Part shown: one piece after another, positions 1-8,749 of the stretch
Layout of the letters: each line of letters starts with the position of its first letter
Position numbering within the stretch: position 1 is the first letter of the stretch
Source of the DNA: CAZCJA01 sp964499015
GTDB taxonomy: Bacteria; Elusimicrobiota; Elusimicrobia; F11
Direction: 5' to 3'
Assembly (NCBI GenBank): GCA_964499015.1
Contig: CAZCJA010000071.1
Coordinates: 1 to 11,603, forward strand
Length of the DNA: 11,603 bases
Notes under the pieces: generated by a model
What the model was told of the DNA's origin: nothing
Databases searched by the model: none
What the model saw: the letters and a program-made list of their open reading frames with translations, nothing else
Translations under genes and position numbers: made by a program

Positions 1-939
1 GAGCTGCACGAGTCCGTGATCGCGCAGGAAGATGCGATCAAGGCGATCGCACGCTCGATCCGGCGCAGCCGCGCCGGGCTCAAGGACCCCAAGCGGCCGA
101 TCGGGTCGTTCATCTTCTGCGGTCCCACCGGCGTCGGCAAGACCGAGTTGGCCCGTGCGCTCGCCCGCTTCATGTTCGCGGATGCCGCGGCCCTGATTCG
201 CGTCGACATGTCGGAGTACATGGAGAAGTTCTCCGTGTCACGCCTGATCGGAGCGCCTCCGGGGTACGTCGGCTACGAAGAAGGCGGACAACTGACGGAA
301 GCGGTCCGCCGCAAACCGTATTCGGTGGTGCTTTTGGACGAAATCGAAAAAGCGCATCCGGACACCTTTAACATCTTGCTGCAGATCATGGACGACGGAC
401 AGTTGACCGACAACTTGGGCCACAAGGTCAACTTCAAGAACACCGTCATCATCATGACCTCAAACGTCGGCGCGCGCCTCATCACCAAGGGTAAAACCAT
501 GGGTTTTGCGGCGTCCGAAGACGCGCACAAAGATTATGTAGAAATGAAAGACGTTGTGATGGAAGAAGTGAAGCGTCACTTCAATCCGGAGTTCTTAAAC
601 CGGATCGACGATATCATCGTCTTCCACCCGCTGACGAAGGAAGAATCCTCGAAGATCCTCGTGCTCATCTTGGAGCGCGTGATCCAGAAGTTGAAGAACC
701 AGGACATCGTGCCCGAGCTCACGCCCGAAGCGCAGGAATTCCTTCTGGAAAAAGGATTCGACCCCAATTACGGAGCTCGGCCACTTCTCCGAGTCATCCA
801 GCGCGAGCTGGAAGACCCGATGGCGGAAGAATTGTTGGCGCGGCGATTGTCGGGCGGCAAAGTGTACGTCGACCTCGACCCGGAAACGAAGAAACTCGTT
901 TTCAGCGCGACGCCCCACAAGAAGCCTGTCCGTAATTAA
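1..939 (+). CDS. clpC: ClpC-type AAA+ unfoldase, C-terminal part (5' end outside window)
   Basis: This is the second ATPase module and C-terminal domain of a Clp/Hsp100 unfoldase, which threads substrate proteins into the ClpP protease in the cytoplasm. The reading frame is open from base 1, so the gene starts upstream; the GTG at 16 is only an internal valine. Visible motifs in order: Walker A GPTGVGKT (121-144), pore-loop segment GYVGYEEGG, Walker B VVLLDEIEKAHPD (325-363), sensor-1 TSN (457-465), arginine finger in FNPEFLNRIDD (Arg codon 601-603) and sensor-2 GARPLLR (Arg codon 778-780). The MGF tripeptide (499-507) sits where ClpC carries its VGF/LGF ClpP-docking loop. That loop, and the lack of ClpB features, favour ClpC over ClpB, but the N-terminal and middle domains that would settle it are outside the window. 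The TAA stop at 937-939 is followed at once by a terminator, so this gene probably ends its own transcript and is only a neighbour of the envelope cluster. Confidence 0.93.
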   Translation, partial: ELHESVIAQEDAIKAIARSIRRSRAGLKDPKRPIGSFIFCGPTGVGKTELARALARFMFADAAALIRVDMSEYMEKFSVSRLIGAPPGYVGYEEGGQLTEAVRRKPYSVVLLDEIEKAHPDTFNILLQIMDDGQLTDNLGHKVNFKNTVIIMTSNVGARLITKGKTMGFAASEDAHKDYVEMKDVVMEEVKRHFNPEFLNRIDDIIVFHPLTKEESSKILVLILERVIQKLKNQDIVPELTPEAQEFLLEKGFDPNYGARPLLRVIQRELEDPMAEELLARRLSGGKVYVDLDPETKKLVFSATPHKKPVRN

Positions 940-957
940 TAGACCGTATTGAGATTT

Positions 958-1003
958 AAAAGGGGCTTTTGACTGTCCGATACGGCGGTCAAAGGCCCTT
1001 TTT
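958..1003 (+). terminator. Rho-independent terminator after clpC
   Basis: A 16-base left arm (958-973) pairs along its whole length with 988-1003, with only two G-U wobbles and no mismatch. The inner bases can extend the stem (CCG 977-979 with CGG 983-985). The 3' side ends in TTTTT followed by AATTT. The left arm starts with four A, so it could also terminate transcription from the other strand. It lies 18 nt after the clpC stop and only 16 nt before the tamB start. I see no other content in the 80-nt clpC-tamB spacer except the tamB ribosome-binding site. Confidence 0.88.
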
Positions 1004-1010
1004 AATTTAT

Positions 1011-1014
1011 GGAG
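1011..1014 (+). promoter_or_regulatory. Shine-Dalgarno site of tamB
   Basis: GGAG lies 5 nt before the GTG at 1020 and supports that start. The nearby ATG at 1015 is in another frame that stops within eight codons. Confidence 0.6.
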
Positions 1015-1019
1015 AATGA

Positions 1020-4000
1020 GTGAAGAGAAAAGTTTTTAAAGCAATCGGCGTCGTGATCGCGACCGGCGCCCTTTTGTGGGTGGCCGCCGCGGCCTGGCTG
1101 GTCACGTTCGGGCCGGGCTATATAGAGCGGCGCATTCACGGCGCCTATCCGCACGCCGTAAAAATCCAAAAAGTCACCACCAATCTTTTTAACAAAGTAA
1201 GCCTTCATCAAATTTCTTTTGAAGGTCCGACGCCGGGCCGTATTAAGGTGGCCAACGTGGCCATGACATGGAAAGGCCCCTTAATCACCATCGACGGCCT
1301 CGACATAATGGTCGACCTGACGAAACCAGCGGCGACAAGCGACGGGCCAAAAATTCCCGTCGTTCCCGTACCGGTTGATTTGGAAAACGGGACAGCGCGG
1401 CTGATCACGCCAAAAGGAGAATTCCTCCTGGAAAACGTGAACGCGACCGTGCGCGATTTTGCCGTCGAATTAAAAATCGCGGCCAACGGATATGCGACCA
1501 ATTGGGGGCCGGTTGAAGCGTCCGTTGCCCTGGGACGCTCCACTCCGCCCATCTGGAAAGCGGGGCTGCGTTCTCCCACGCTCAATTTAATCGCGCTCAA
1601 AACCATTGCCGATCCAGCGCCGTTTCCCGGCGAATTAACGGGCCAGGCGGACGTAACCGTCACCGCTGAAGGCCCCATCGAAAAAGAGTTGATAAAAAAG
1701 GCTCATTGGTCGGTGGAAGCCAACGGCAAAGCGGTGCGTTGGCGCGCGCCTGAAGCGGAAGCGTCGGTGCCGGTCACCGCGTCGATAAAGCTTACGCCGC
1801 AAAACCTTAATATCGCCGCTCTTAAAATCGACAAAGCCATTCACGTCTCTGGAAACATCAACGCGCCGTTCCAAACCGCCGACCTGGACCTCAAGGTCGC
1901 CGCCAAACAGTGGCCGCTCAACCATTTAAAAAATCTCGCGCCGGGAACCAAGGGAATGCTGTTGGGCGGCTCCGCCTCGTTTGAAATGGAAATAACGGGC
2001 TCGAAAAAACAGCCGCTGACCAAGGGAAATTTTACGCTCGCGCCGGAAGTGGGCGTTCTAAAGCTTCCGCCGGCCAGCGGGCAAGTCGCCATGCAGGACA
2101 ATAAAACAACTGTCTTCGCCGATTTTGCCGGGGGAAAATTTACGCTGCAGCAGGCGGAAGTGAATGAAAACAACGATAAATTCATCCTGGTCGCGCAGAA
2201 TGTTTCGCTGGACGCGATCGCCGATGAAAACGGCTGGCGCAACGTGGAAGGAAAGTTAAACGCCAACCTGAGCGCGAACGTTAAAAACGGCGCCCCGACG
2301 CTCAAGGGGTCGTTTTCCATCGACGATTTGCAATGGGGGCGCACGCGCAAACTGACCACGACATCGGGACAGCTGGCCATGTCCCCGTCGGGTATTTCGC
2401 TCACCACTGAAGACGACACGCTGGTACTGACCTCCGAACACGACAAGAAGCAAATCCGTCTTGCCGTTTTTCATGTTGATTTTGGGGAAGGTTCGAAAAT
2501 TTCCGCGCGCGGCACCTATGCGCGGTCCGACCGCGGCCTAAATTTCGCCATCGACGGCCGCGGTATCCCGCCCGACATCTGGCCGCCGCTGGTCGCGCGT
2601 TATCCGGACATCTCAGGACTTATGGATTTTTCCGGGAACGTGAAAGGCACGACCGAGAAGCCGGACTTTGACATGCACACCTCATTCAAAGAAATTCGTT
2701 TCATACCAACCGGCAACGCCTGGAACGGAAGCGCCACCGCCAAATGGAATCCGGCCGGTTTCGGCCTAAAAGAAATCCGCGTGGACGGGGGTTATGAAGG
2801 GGAACTCTCAATTCGCAAGCAAGAGGAAAAAAACGTCCTATCCGCCGATCTGCGCTTTAGCGACGCCGATCCAAAACTCGTTTTCGATCTCATGAAATCG
2901 ACATACGCAACCGCCGGCCGCGTTACGGGTGCAGCCACATTGCGCAGCGACGGCGGGGGCTTTGTCGGCGTGTCGTCCACCGTTTGGACCGGCGGGCAAA
3001 TCGGGCCGCTGCAGTTCGAGCTTCTCGATTCGAGCGTACGCTTCAACAAATCGACGATTTCCATCGATGATCTAAGCATCATTCATAAAATCGGGACGTT
3101 GCGCGCTGCCGGTAATATTTCCCTCGAAAATCAATTCGCGAAATACAATTTGAACACCCAGCTCCAGCAGGTGGGCACGGAAAAAATCAGGTTTGACGGC
3201 GAAGTAAGCGCGAACGGCGTGTTCTCGACCAAAGACTGGAAGGGCCGCGGCAAATTTACGTCGCCCCTCCTCATGGTGAACGATTACGCGGTCGACGGCG
3301 TGACCGTGCGTTTTGAAAATTACGGCAATATCATTCAACTCTCCGGCAGCGGCAACGACGTGCGCTTCGACGTTAAAGCCAACCAGCGGCGGCGCACGTT
3401 AAACGGCAGCTTGTCCGCCGAAAAAATCGACCTGAACGATACATTCGGTAAAATTTTTACAACGCTGAACGAGGACGCGCTGCCGCAGGGCCCGTGCGAC
3501 GTGACCGCCTCTGTCGAAGGAAACTGGGACGATCCGACGCTGCGCGCCAAATTGAAATTGGATAAAGGCTTGTGGCGCAACGAGCCGCTTTCGTCGTCGC
3601 TTGTTTTTGACTTAACGCGCTCCACGCTCACCATCAAAGGCGCCGAAGTCACGCTCAAGAGCGGCGGCACCGTTTTCCTAAGCGGCATGATGCCCTTCGA
3701 TCCGAACGAATCCGTGTCCATGACCGGCGCCGGTTCGGCCATGAACCTGCAGAGCGTGATGAACCTGCTCGGCTGGCCGCTGAAATGGGAAGGGAAAACG
3801 GACGCGACGTTCTCCATGATCGGCGCCGGGCCGGCGCGCAAAATCGTGGTGACGTTCGACGGCCGACATGAGGGTTTCGGTCCCATTAAAGAAGGGGGAA
3901 AACTCAGCGGCACGGCGGCCTGGCAGAACGACGAGTGGAATTTGTCCGGAATCCGCGTCGACACGGGCGACGGTTTTGTGCGGCTGCGCGACGGCAGCGT

Positions 4001-6308
4001 TTTATTCATCGATAAAAACAAAGCGGGCCGCATGCGCTTGGTCGCCGATACGCGCAACGTGCAAACAGGCGTCCTAACCTATTTCGGCCGGCTCGAACTC
4101 ACCGGGTCCTGGAGCGGATCCAAAAATTCACCCGACGGAAAAAATGGACCCATTGAATTGGAACTGTTCGCGCGCTCATTGTGGATCAACCAATATGTTC
4201 TCGACGGCAACGTTACGCATCTAACGATCGAGAAAGACCGTCTCAAGTTTTCACCGATTATCGGTTCCGACCAACAGCTCTCCGGCTCGCTCGATTACGC
4301 CGATTACCCGAGCCTCACGGTAAAGAACCTTAAACTTATCGACGACGGGGTTGAACAATTTTACTTGGACGGTCTGGTCGGCCCAAAAAAATGGGACTTC
4401 AAACTGCACACAAAAAAAATCGACGCCAGCGTTGTGCGCGGACTTTTTGACACCACGGTGCCCATCTCCGGGCCTATGGAAGTAAAGCTCATCGGCAAAG
4501 GCTCGCTCGATGACCCGCGGATTTCCGCGACCATTGATTGGCGCAACGGCAAGATCGGCATCTTGCCGATGGATCAAACAACGGCGGCGATTCGACTGAA
4601 GAACGGAATTATCGACATAACCGACCTGCAGGTAGAAAAGAAAAAAGGTTTTGTTCTGAACGGGAGTTTGCGCCTCGGCACCGCTTTACTGCCGGACGGC
4701 AGCCACGTTTATCCAAAGGTTAATTTAAAGCTGACCAAAGGCAACATGTCGATTCTGGAAGCGATGGCGCCCGGCTTCACCAAAGCCAAAGGAAACTTCG
4801 AAGGGGAACTGATCATCGACTCCGTCAAAGGCGAGCCGACGCTGGACGGTTTTTTGAAGGCCGACGGCATCGCCTTCCATTCGTCATCGTACATCCCCGA
4901 TTTGCGCAAAGGCGAGCTGGAGATGCGCGTAACCAATGATTTGCTCACGATTCAGAAGGCGCGCGCGCAAATGGGCCGCGGCGTTTTAAATTCCAGCGGC
5001 ACGATCACGTTTCAGAGCGGTTTGCCCGACCAGTACGCGCTGCGCCTGTACACCTCCGACAAAGGCGTGTCCATCCGAATTCCTGATCTGGCGATTCCGC
5101 CGGGTGCGTTTGTCGCCCGTTTTAACGTGCTCAAATCAAAATTATCCGGGGTTTCACGCGGAGAACCGCGTTTCGACATTTCTCTGACGGGACAGGCCGA
5201 TAATCCGACGCTCGCCGGAACGATTTGGCTGGACAACACGATCTTCACCTACCCGCCGACGGCAACGACGCGCCGCTCATCCGAGAACTCGTGGGTAAGC
5301 AGTTGGTTCCGCGATTTGTACCGGAGCCTCAATTGGAACCTGACGCTGATCGCAGGCCGCCGCACCCAGTATGAAAATAACCTGGTGTCGGCCGGTGTAT
5401 CCGGACGCCTCACGCTGAGCGGCCCGACGCAAAACATGGACATTCGCGGAAGCATCACCACAAATCAAGGCGTCATCGTTTATGCGGGCACAGAATTTAA
5501 AATCGTGGAAGCCACGCTTGAGATCATGCCGCAGCCGTCCGTTTTGGGCGACGAGCAACCCGGCACGTTGGTTTATTTGCGGACGAACGCCGAACGAGAG
5601 ATTTTCTACACGGACATTTCCGGGAACAATTTAACTGACGTGATTTACATGGACGTCGACCGCTCGCTGATCGGCGAAATTCAACCGCGCTTCCGTTCTA
5701 AGAACAATCCCGGTTTGCCCTCGAACCGCGCGCTGCAGCTGGCGCTGGGCATTCCGCTGACGGAATCACTGGAAGAAAACCTGCCGGTGTCGCTAAACCG
5801 TCAGCCGAACGAAACCCCGGATGTCAACCGCATGCTGCGATTGGGACTGGTGCAATTAATCGATTCCAACTTAACGTCGCCCTTGGCCCGCGCCTTGGCC
5901 CGCCAAACGGGCCTCGTGGACACCATCCGCGTGACCTACGAAGAAAAAGACCAACATTCCGTAAACCAAACGGGTTCAAACGACCCGACATTAACCGGGT
6001 CCAACCCCGGAAATCAAAATGCGTGGTGGCGCCAGCTCAAAGGGACCAAAGTCAAATTTGGAAGGGAACTGTCGAGCCGGCTTTTCGCCGACTACAGCTT
6101 TAAAGTGGATGAATTCCAAGAACAAGTTGATTTTCGCCATGAAGTTGAATTGGCCTACCGGGTCCACCGCAACCTGTTTATACGCGCGACCAGCGAACTC
6201 GATAACGAGCAGACGCTGGGCCGCTCGCCCGACCGCCGCGCGCTCATCGAAAACCGCTGGCGCTTCGGCCTCCCGAAGATCAAAACAAAGCCCGAAACCA
6301 ACCCATAA
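1020..6308 (+). CDS. tamB: TamB/AsmA-like envelope protein (translocation and assembly module subunit, DUF490)
   Basis: TamB-family proteins are anchored in the inner membrane and span the periplasm as a long hydrophobic beta-groove. They take part in outer-membrane protein assembly with Omp85 partners and, in E. coli with YhdP and YdbH, in phospholipid transport to the outer membrane. The 1762-residue product begins with a basic stretch (MKRKVFK) and one membrane segment at about residues 8-29. Over 1300 residues of repetitive, Asp/Gly-rich beta-strand sequence of AsmA/TamB type follow. The conserved C-terminal TamB domain starts near residue 1420 (LTLIAGRRTQYEN, then SGRLTLSGPTQNMDIRGSI, TTNQGVIVYAGTEFKI) and includes the LARALARQTGL segment at about 1622-1632. 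A hydrophilic linker holding two TGSN copies (1651-1654, 1659-1662) leads to final strands of the type GRELSSRLFADYSF. E. coli TamB has about 1260 residues, so this one is long. The GTG start is supported by GGAG upstream. The gene lies directly before bamA, and no tamA is in view. The family call is firm; the exact cargo is not known. Confidence 0.9.
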   Translation: MKRKVFKAIGVVIATGALLWVAAAAWLVTFGPGYIERRIHGAYPHAVKIQKVTTNLFNKVSLHQISFEGPTPGRIKVANVAMTWKGPLITIDGLDIMVDLTKPAATSDGPKIPVVPVPVDLENGTARLITPKGEFLLENVNATVRDFAVELKIAANGYATNWGPVEASVALGRSTPPIWKAGLRSPTLNLIALKTIADPAPFPGELTGQADVTVTAEGPIEKELIKKAHWSVEANGKAVRWRAPEAEASVPVTASIKLTPQNLNIAALKIDKAIHVSGNINAPFQTADLDLKVAAKQWPLNHLKNLAPGTKGMLLGGSASFEMEITGSKKQPLTKGNFTLAPEVGVLKLPPASGQVAMQDNKTTVFADFAGGKFTLQQAEVNENNDKFILVAQNVSLDAIADENGWRNVEGKLNANLSANVKNGAPTLKGSFSIDDLQWGRTRKLTTTSGQLAMSPSGISLTTEDDTLVLTSEHDKKQIRLAVFHVDFGEGSKISARGTYARSDRGLNFAIDGRGIPPDIWPPLVARYPDISGLMDFSGNVKGTTEKPDFDMHTSFKEIRFIPTGNAWNGSATAKWNPAGFGLKEIRVDGGYEGELSIRKQEEKNVLSADLRFSDADPKLVFDLMKSTYATAGRVTGAATLRSDGGGFVGVSSTVWTGGQIGPLQFELLDSSVRFNKSTISIDDLSIIHKIGTLRAAGNISLENQFAKYNLNTQLQQVGTEKIRFDGEVSANGVFSTKDWKGRGKFTSPLLMVNDYAVDGVTVRFENYGNIIQLSGSGNDVRFDVKANQRRRTLNGSLSAEKIDLNDTFGKIFTTLNEDALPQGPCDVTASVEGNWDDPTLRAKLKLDKGLWRNEPLSSSLVFDLTRSTLTIKGAEVTLKSGGTVFLSGMMPFDPNESVSMTGAGSAMNLQSVMNLLGWPLKWEGKTDATFSMIGAGPARKIVVTFDGRHEGFGPIKEGGKLSGTAAWQNDEWNLSGIRVDTGDGFVRLRDGSVLFIDKNKAGRMRLVADTRNVQTGVLTYFGRLELTGSWSGSKNSPDGKNGPIELELFARSLWINQYVLDGNVTHLTIEKDRLKFSPIIGSDQQLSGSLDYADYPSLTVKNLKLIDDGVEQFYLDGLVGPKKWDFKLHTKKIDASVVRGLFDTTVPISGPMEVKLIGKGSLDDPRISATIDWRNGKIGILPMDQTTAAIRLKNGIIDITDLQVEKKKGFVLNGSLRLGTALLPDGSHVYPKVNLKLTKGNMSILEAMAPGFTKAKGNFEGELIIDSVKGEPTLDGFLKADGIAFHSSSYIPDLRKGELEMRVTNDLLTIQKARAQMGRGVLNSSGTITFQSGLPDQYALRLYTSDKGVSIRIPDLAIPPGAFVARFNVLKSKLSGVSRGEPRFDISLTGQADNPTLAGTIWLDNTIFTYPPTATTRRSSENSWVSSWFRDLYRSLNWNLTLIAGRRTQYENNLVSAGVSGRLTLSGPTQNMDIRGSITTNQGVIVYAGTEFKIVEATLEIMPQPSVLGDEQPGTLVYLRTNAEREIFYTDISGNNLTDVIYMDVDRSLIGEIQPRFRSKNNPGLPSNRALQLALGIPLTESLEENLPVSLNRQPNETPDVNRMLRLGLVQLIDSNLTSPLARALARQTGLVDTIRVTYEEKDQHSVNQTGSNDPTLTGSNPGNQNAWWRQLKGTKVKFGRELSSRLFADYSFKVDEFQEQVDFRHEVELAYRVHRNLFIRATSELDNEQTLGRSPDRRALIENRWRFGLPKIKTKPETNP

Positions 6309-6320
6309 TTCAAGCGGTCA

Positions 6321-6331
6321 TGTGTTATAAT
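6321..6331 (+). promoter_or_regulatory. Extended -10 promoter for the bamA-skp-lpxDC-fabZ unit
   Basis: TGTGTTATAAT matches the full consensus of an extended -10 element (TRTG, one base, TATAAT) without a mismatch. It lies in the 34-nt spacer between the tamB stop and the bamA start. No convincing -35 hexamer stands 16-18 nt upstream, which extended -10 promoters can lack. Transcription would begin near 6337-6339, only about 5 nt before the TTG proposed as the bamA start. The motif match is seen directly; activity is inferred. Confidence 0.6.
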
Positions 6332-6342
6332 CGGGCCTTCCT

Positions 6343-8749
6343 TTGAACCCGAAAAACAATCATCCATCGCTCTTTTCATGGGAAACGAAACGCGTCGCCT
6401 TAGCGATGTTTTTCGTGTTCCTGCTGTGCGTCCCCGCTCGTGCCGAAGACACGTGGATCGGCGAAATCACCTTTGTCGGCAACAGCCTCAACAAGTCCCG
6501 CGCGCTGGAGAAAAAAATTAAAAGCCGCCGCGGGCAGCAAGCCGACACCACCAAACTCAACAACGACGTTAAAGCTCTTTTTGAGACCGGATTTTTTGAC
6601 GACGTCGCCGTGGCCGTCTCCAGCCTTGACCGCCTCGACTCCAAGAAACGCCCGCTCTCCCGCGTCACGTTCACCGTCGAAGAACGCCNNNNNNNNNNAC
6701 TACAAGGGGAACAGGAAAATCCGCACGGGGTCATTCGAATCCAAAGTCCAGTCGGAAGTCGATAATCCATTCGATAAATTCAAAGCGTCTCTCGACGAGC
6801 GCGCCATTCTCGAGCATTACCGCGAAGAAGGGTACGCCAACGCGCAGGTGGAGCATTACACCTCGCTCGATTCGAAAAGCAAAAAACTGATCCTCACATT
6901 CTTTATTACCGAAGGCGAACGCATCATCGTCAAAAGCGTCGAGATCGCGGGCACCGGCCGCTTTTCCGTAAAAAAGGTTCAAAAGAAAATGAAGACCCGC
7001 CGGAAAAAGGTGTTCAAAAGCGAAACCTTGAACACCGACATCAGCACGGTCGAAGCCTTTTACAAGAACAACGGGCATCTGGACGTCTCGATCTCATCGC
7101 CGGTGATCAGTATTGACGAAGAGAAAAACGAAGCGGCCATTTCACTTCAGATCTCCGAAGGCCCGCGCTATACCGTCGGCGACGTGTCGTTTGAGGGCTC
7201 GACCATCTTCACCGAGAAAGAACTGCAGAAGGCCATCGTTCTTAAAAAGAAGAAACAATTTAACCAAGAACGCCTCGACGAATCGCTGGCCAACGTTTCG
7301 TCCATGTACGCCGATCGCGGCTACCTGCGCACGGAAGTGGACGAAGAGCCGGTCCGCAACACGGAGCGCGGCACCGTTGATTTCAAAGTTAATATCGCCG
7401 AAAGCTCGGTGGTGTATGTAGACGGCATCTACGTGGACGGCAACACCTACACCAAGGAATATGTGGTCCGCCGCGAAGTCCTGCTCAAGCCGGGTGATAT
7501 TTTCTCAGCGAGCAAAATGCGTCGTTCCGTCGAAAAAATCTATAATCTCGGCTTCCTGGAAGACGTTCAGGTGGACGTTCAACAGCCGCGCAGCCCCGAA
7601 CTCGCCGATATCATTTTCTCCGTTAAAGACGGCAAGCCGGGCATCCTCTCCGCGGGCGCGGGCTTCTCCAGTGTCGACCGTTTTGTCGGATCCCTGCAGT
7701 TGCAGCACACCAATTTGTTCGGACGCGCTCAACGGGCGGACATCACCTACGAATTCGGCGCGCGCCGCCAAAACTTTGAAATCGGCTGGACCGACCCATG
7801 GTTCCTCGGCCACCGCATGTCGGGAGGCGTCGACCTCTTCAATACAATACGCCGTCGCGATTTTGCCGGACGCACAAGCGCTTTCCGCGAAAAGCGCCGC
7901 GGCACGTCGCTTCGGCTCGGCCCGCGCCTGTCTGACGATCTCGGCATTTTGTTCAGCTACACGATCCAGACCACCGAGCTTTTCGACGTGGACGGAGATA
8001 TCAAGAGAGACCTTTTTCCGACGTTCGGCATTCCGAAGGAAGAGGCCAACACGACCGATTCGATTTCGCAGGTCAAATCAAGTTTCCTGACCGAAATCGC
8101 GTACGACACACGAGACAATCGTTTTGACGCGACGCGCGGCAGCCGCAATTCCCTTGCCGTGGAAACGGCCGGCGGCCCATTCGGCGGCGACATTCATTTT
8201 TACAAACCGCAATTTTCGTCGGCGTGGTACTTTCCGACGTTCTGGAAATTCGTTTTCTCGGTGAGCGCGCGCGGCGCGTGGGTCAATCATTTCCAGCCGT
8301 CGGTGGACGTTCCATCGTCGGAACGCTTCTTTTTAGGCGGGGCGGACACGGTGCGCGGCTACGACAACAACTCGATCATACCGCGCACGCTTGAGCGCGC
8401 CGAAACGGGCGTCGCCGAAGTGCGTCAGACACCCGGTAGAATTTATACGATCTTTAACGCCGAATATAAGTTCCCGATCGTGCAAGAGCGCAACCGGACG
8501 ATCTTTCAAGGCGCGTTCTTTTTGGACGTCGGCGGCACGTGGCTTAGCACGGACGATATTGATTTCACAACAGGCGCCTTAGACAAACGCATGAAAGCGG
8601 GCGCCGGTTTCGGGTTCCGGTTTAAAACGCCGGTCTTCCCGATCCGTTTGGATTTTGCGATTCCGCTGAACCCGCGGCCGACTGACGGCACGCGCCAGGG
8701 CGACTCGAAATCGTTACAACCGTATTTCACGATCGGAAATATTTTCTAG
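6343..8749 (+). CDS. bamA: Outer membrane protein assembly factor BamA (interrupted by an assembly gap)
   Basis: BamA is the Omp85 insertase that folds beta-barrel proteins into the outer membrane. The N-terminal part (6343-6687, 115 codons) and the C-terminal part (6701-8746, 682 codons) lie in different frames only because ten N separate them, so this is an assembly artefact rather than a pseudogene. A signal peptide has a basic n-region (WETKR), hydrophobic core and VPARA-ED cleavage site near residue 34. Five POTRA domains follow, starting near TWIGEITFVGN, YKGNRKI (first strand lost in the gap), VKSVEIAGTGRF, VGDVSFEGST and VDGIYVDGNT. The barrel starts near GILSAGAGFSSVDRF, has the loop-6 motif VRGY (8351-8362) and ends in the beta-signal YFTIGNIF with terminal Phe. 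With about seven residues restored the protein is about 804 aa, close to E. coli BamA (810). The start is uncertain. TTG 6343 is the only start codon between the in-frame stop at 6328 and ATG 6406, has no clear Shine-Dalgarno, and keeps the charged n-region; ATG 6406 would leave a signal peptide of only about 13 residues without it. Confidence 0.92.
6689..6698. other. Assembly gap (10 N) inside bamA
   Basis: Ten N interrupt bamA at the join of POTRA1 and POTRA2. The upstream frame ends with VTFTVEER plus the first base (C) of the next codon, which fits the family's ERP. The downstream frame resumes with a codon ending AC and then YKGNRKI. To keep the frame, the missing length must be a multiple of 3, so 10 cannot be right. 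Aligning with the E. coli segment (ERP, six residues, then FSGN) predicts seven codons here and therefore 18 missing bases. Confidence 0.9.

Noticed and set aside
969..1007. Promoter with TTGACT (969-974) and TTAATT (1002-1007)
   Set aside because: The spacing is 27 nt, far from 16-18, and both elements are parts of the terminator stem and U-tract.
3335..4057. 240-codon open frame on the - strand inside tamB
   Set aside because: Ser/Pro/Arg-rich translation with no domain and no visible Shine-Dalgarno; explained by codon bias of tamB on the other strand.
5880..5906. Tandem DNA repeat TTGGCCCGC at 5883 and 5895
   Set aside because: It encodes LARALAR in a segment that is conserved in TamB proteins; two copies of a codon pattern do not make a repeat element.
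6343..6450. BamA as a lipoprotein because of the Cys in FLLCV
   Set aside because: The residues before Cys do not fit a lipobox (small residues at -1 and -2 are missing), and a good signal peptidase I site (PARA-ED) follows.
6440..6688. Possible separate start of a protein at ATG 6440 in the frame of the bamA 3' part
   Set aside because: The residues before the N-run in this frame are Ser/Thr/Pro/Arg-rich nonsense, while the other frame encodes a signal peptide and a good POTRA1. The frame only joins because the gap has the wrong size.
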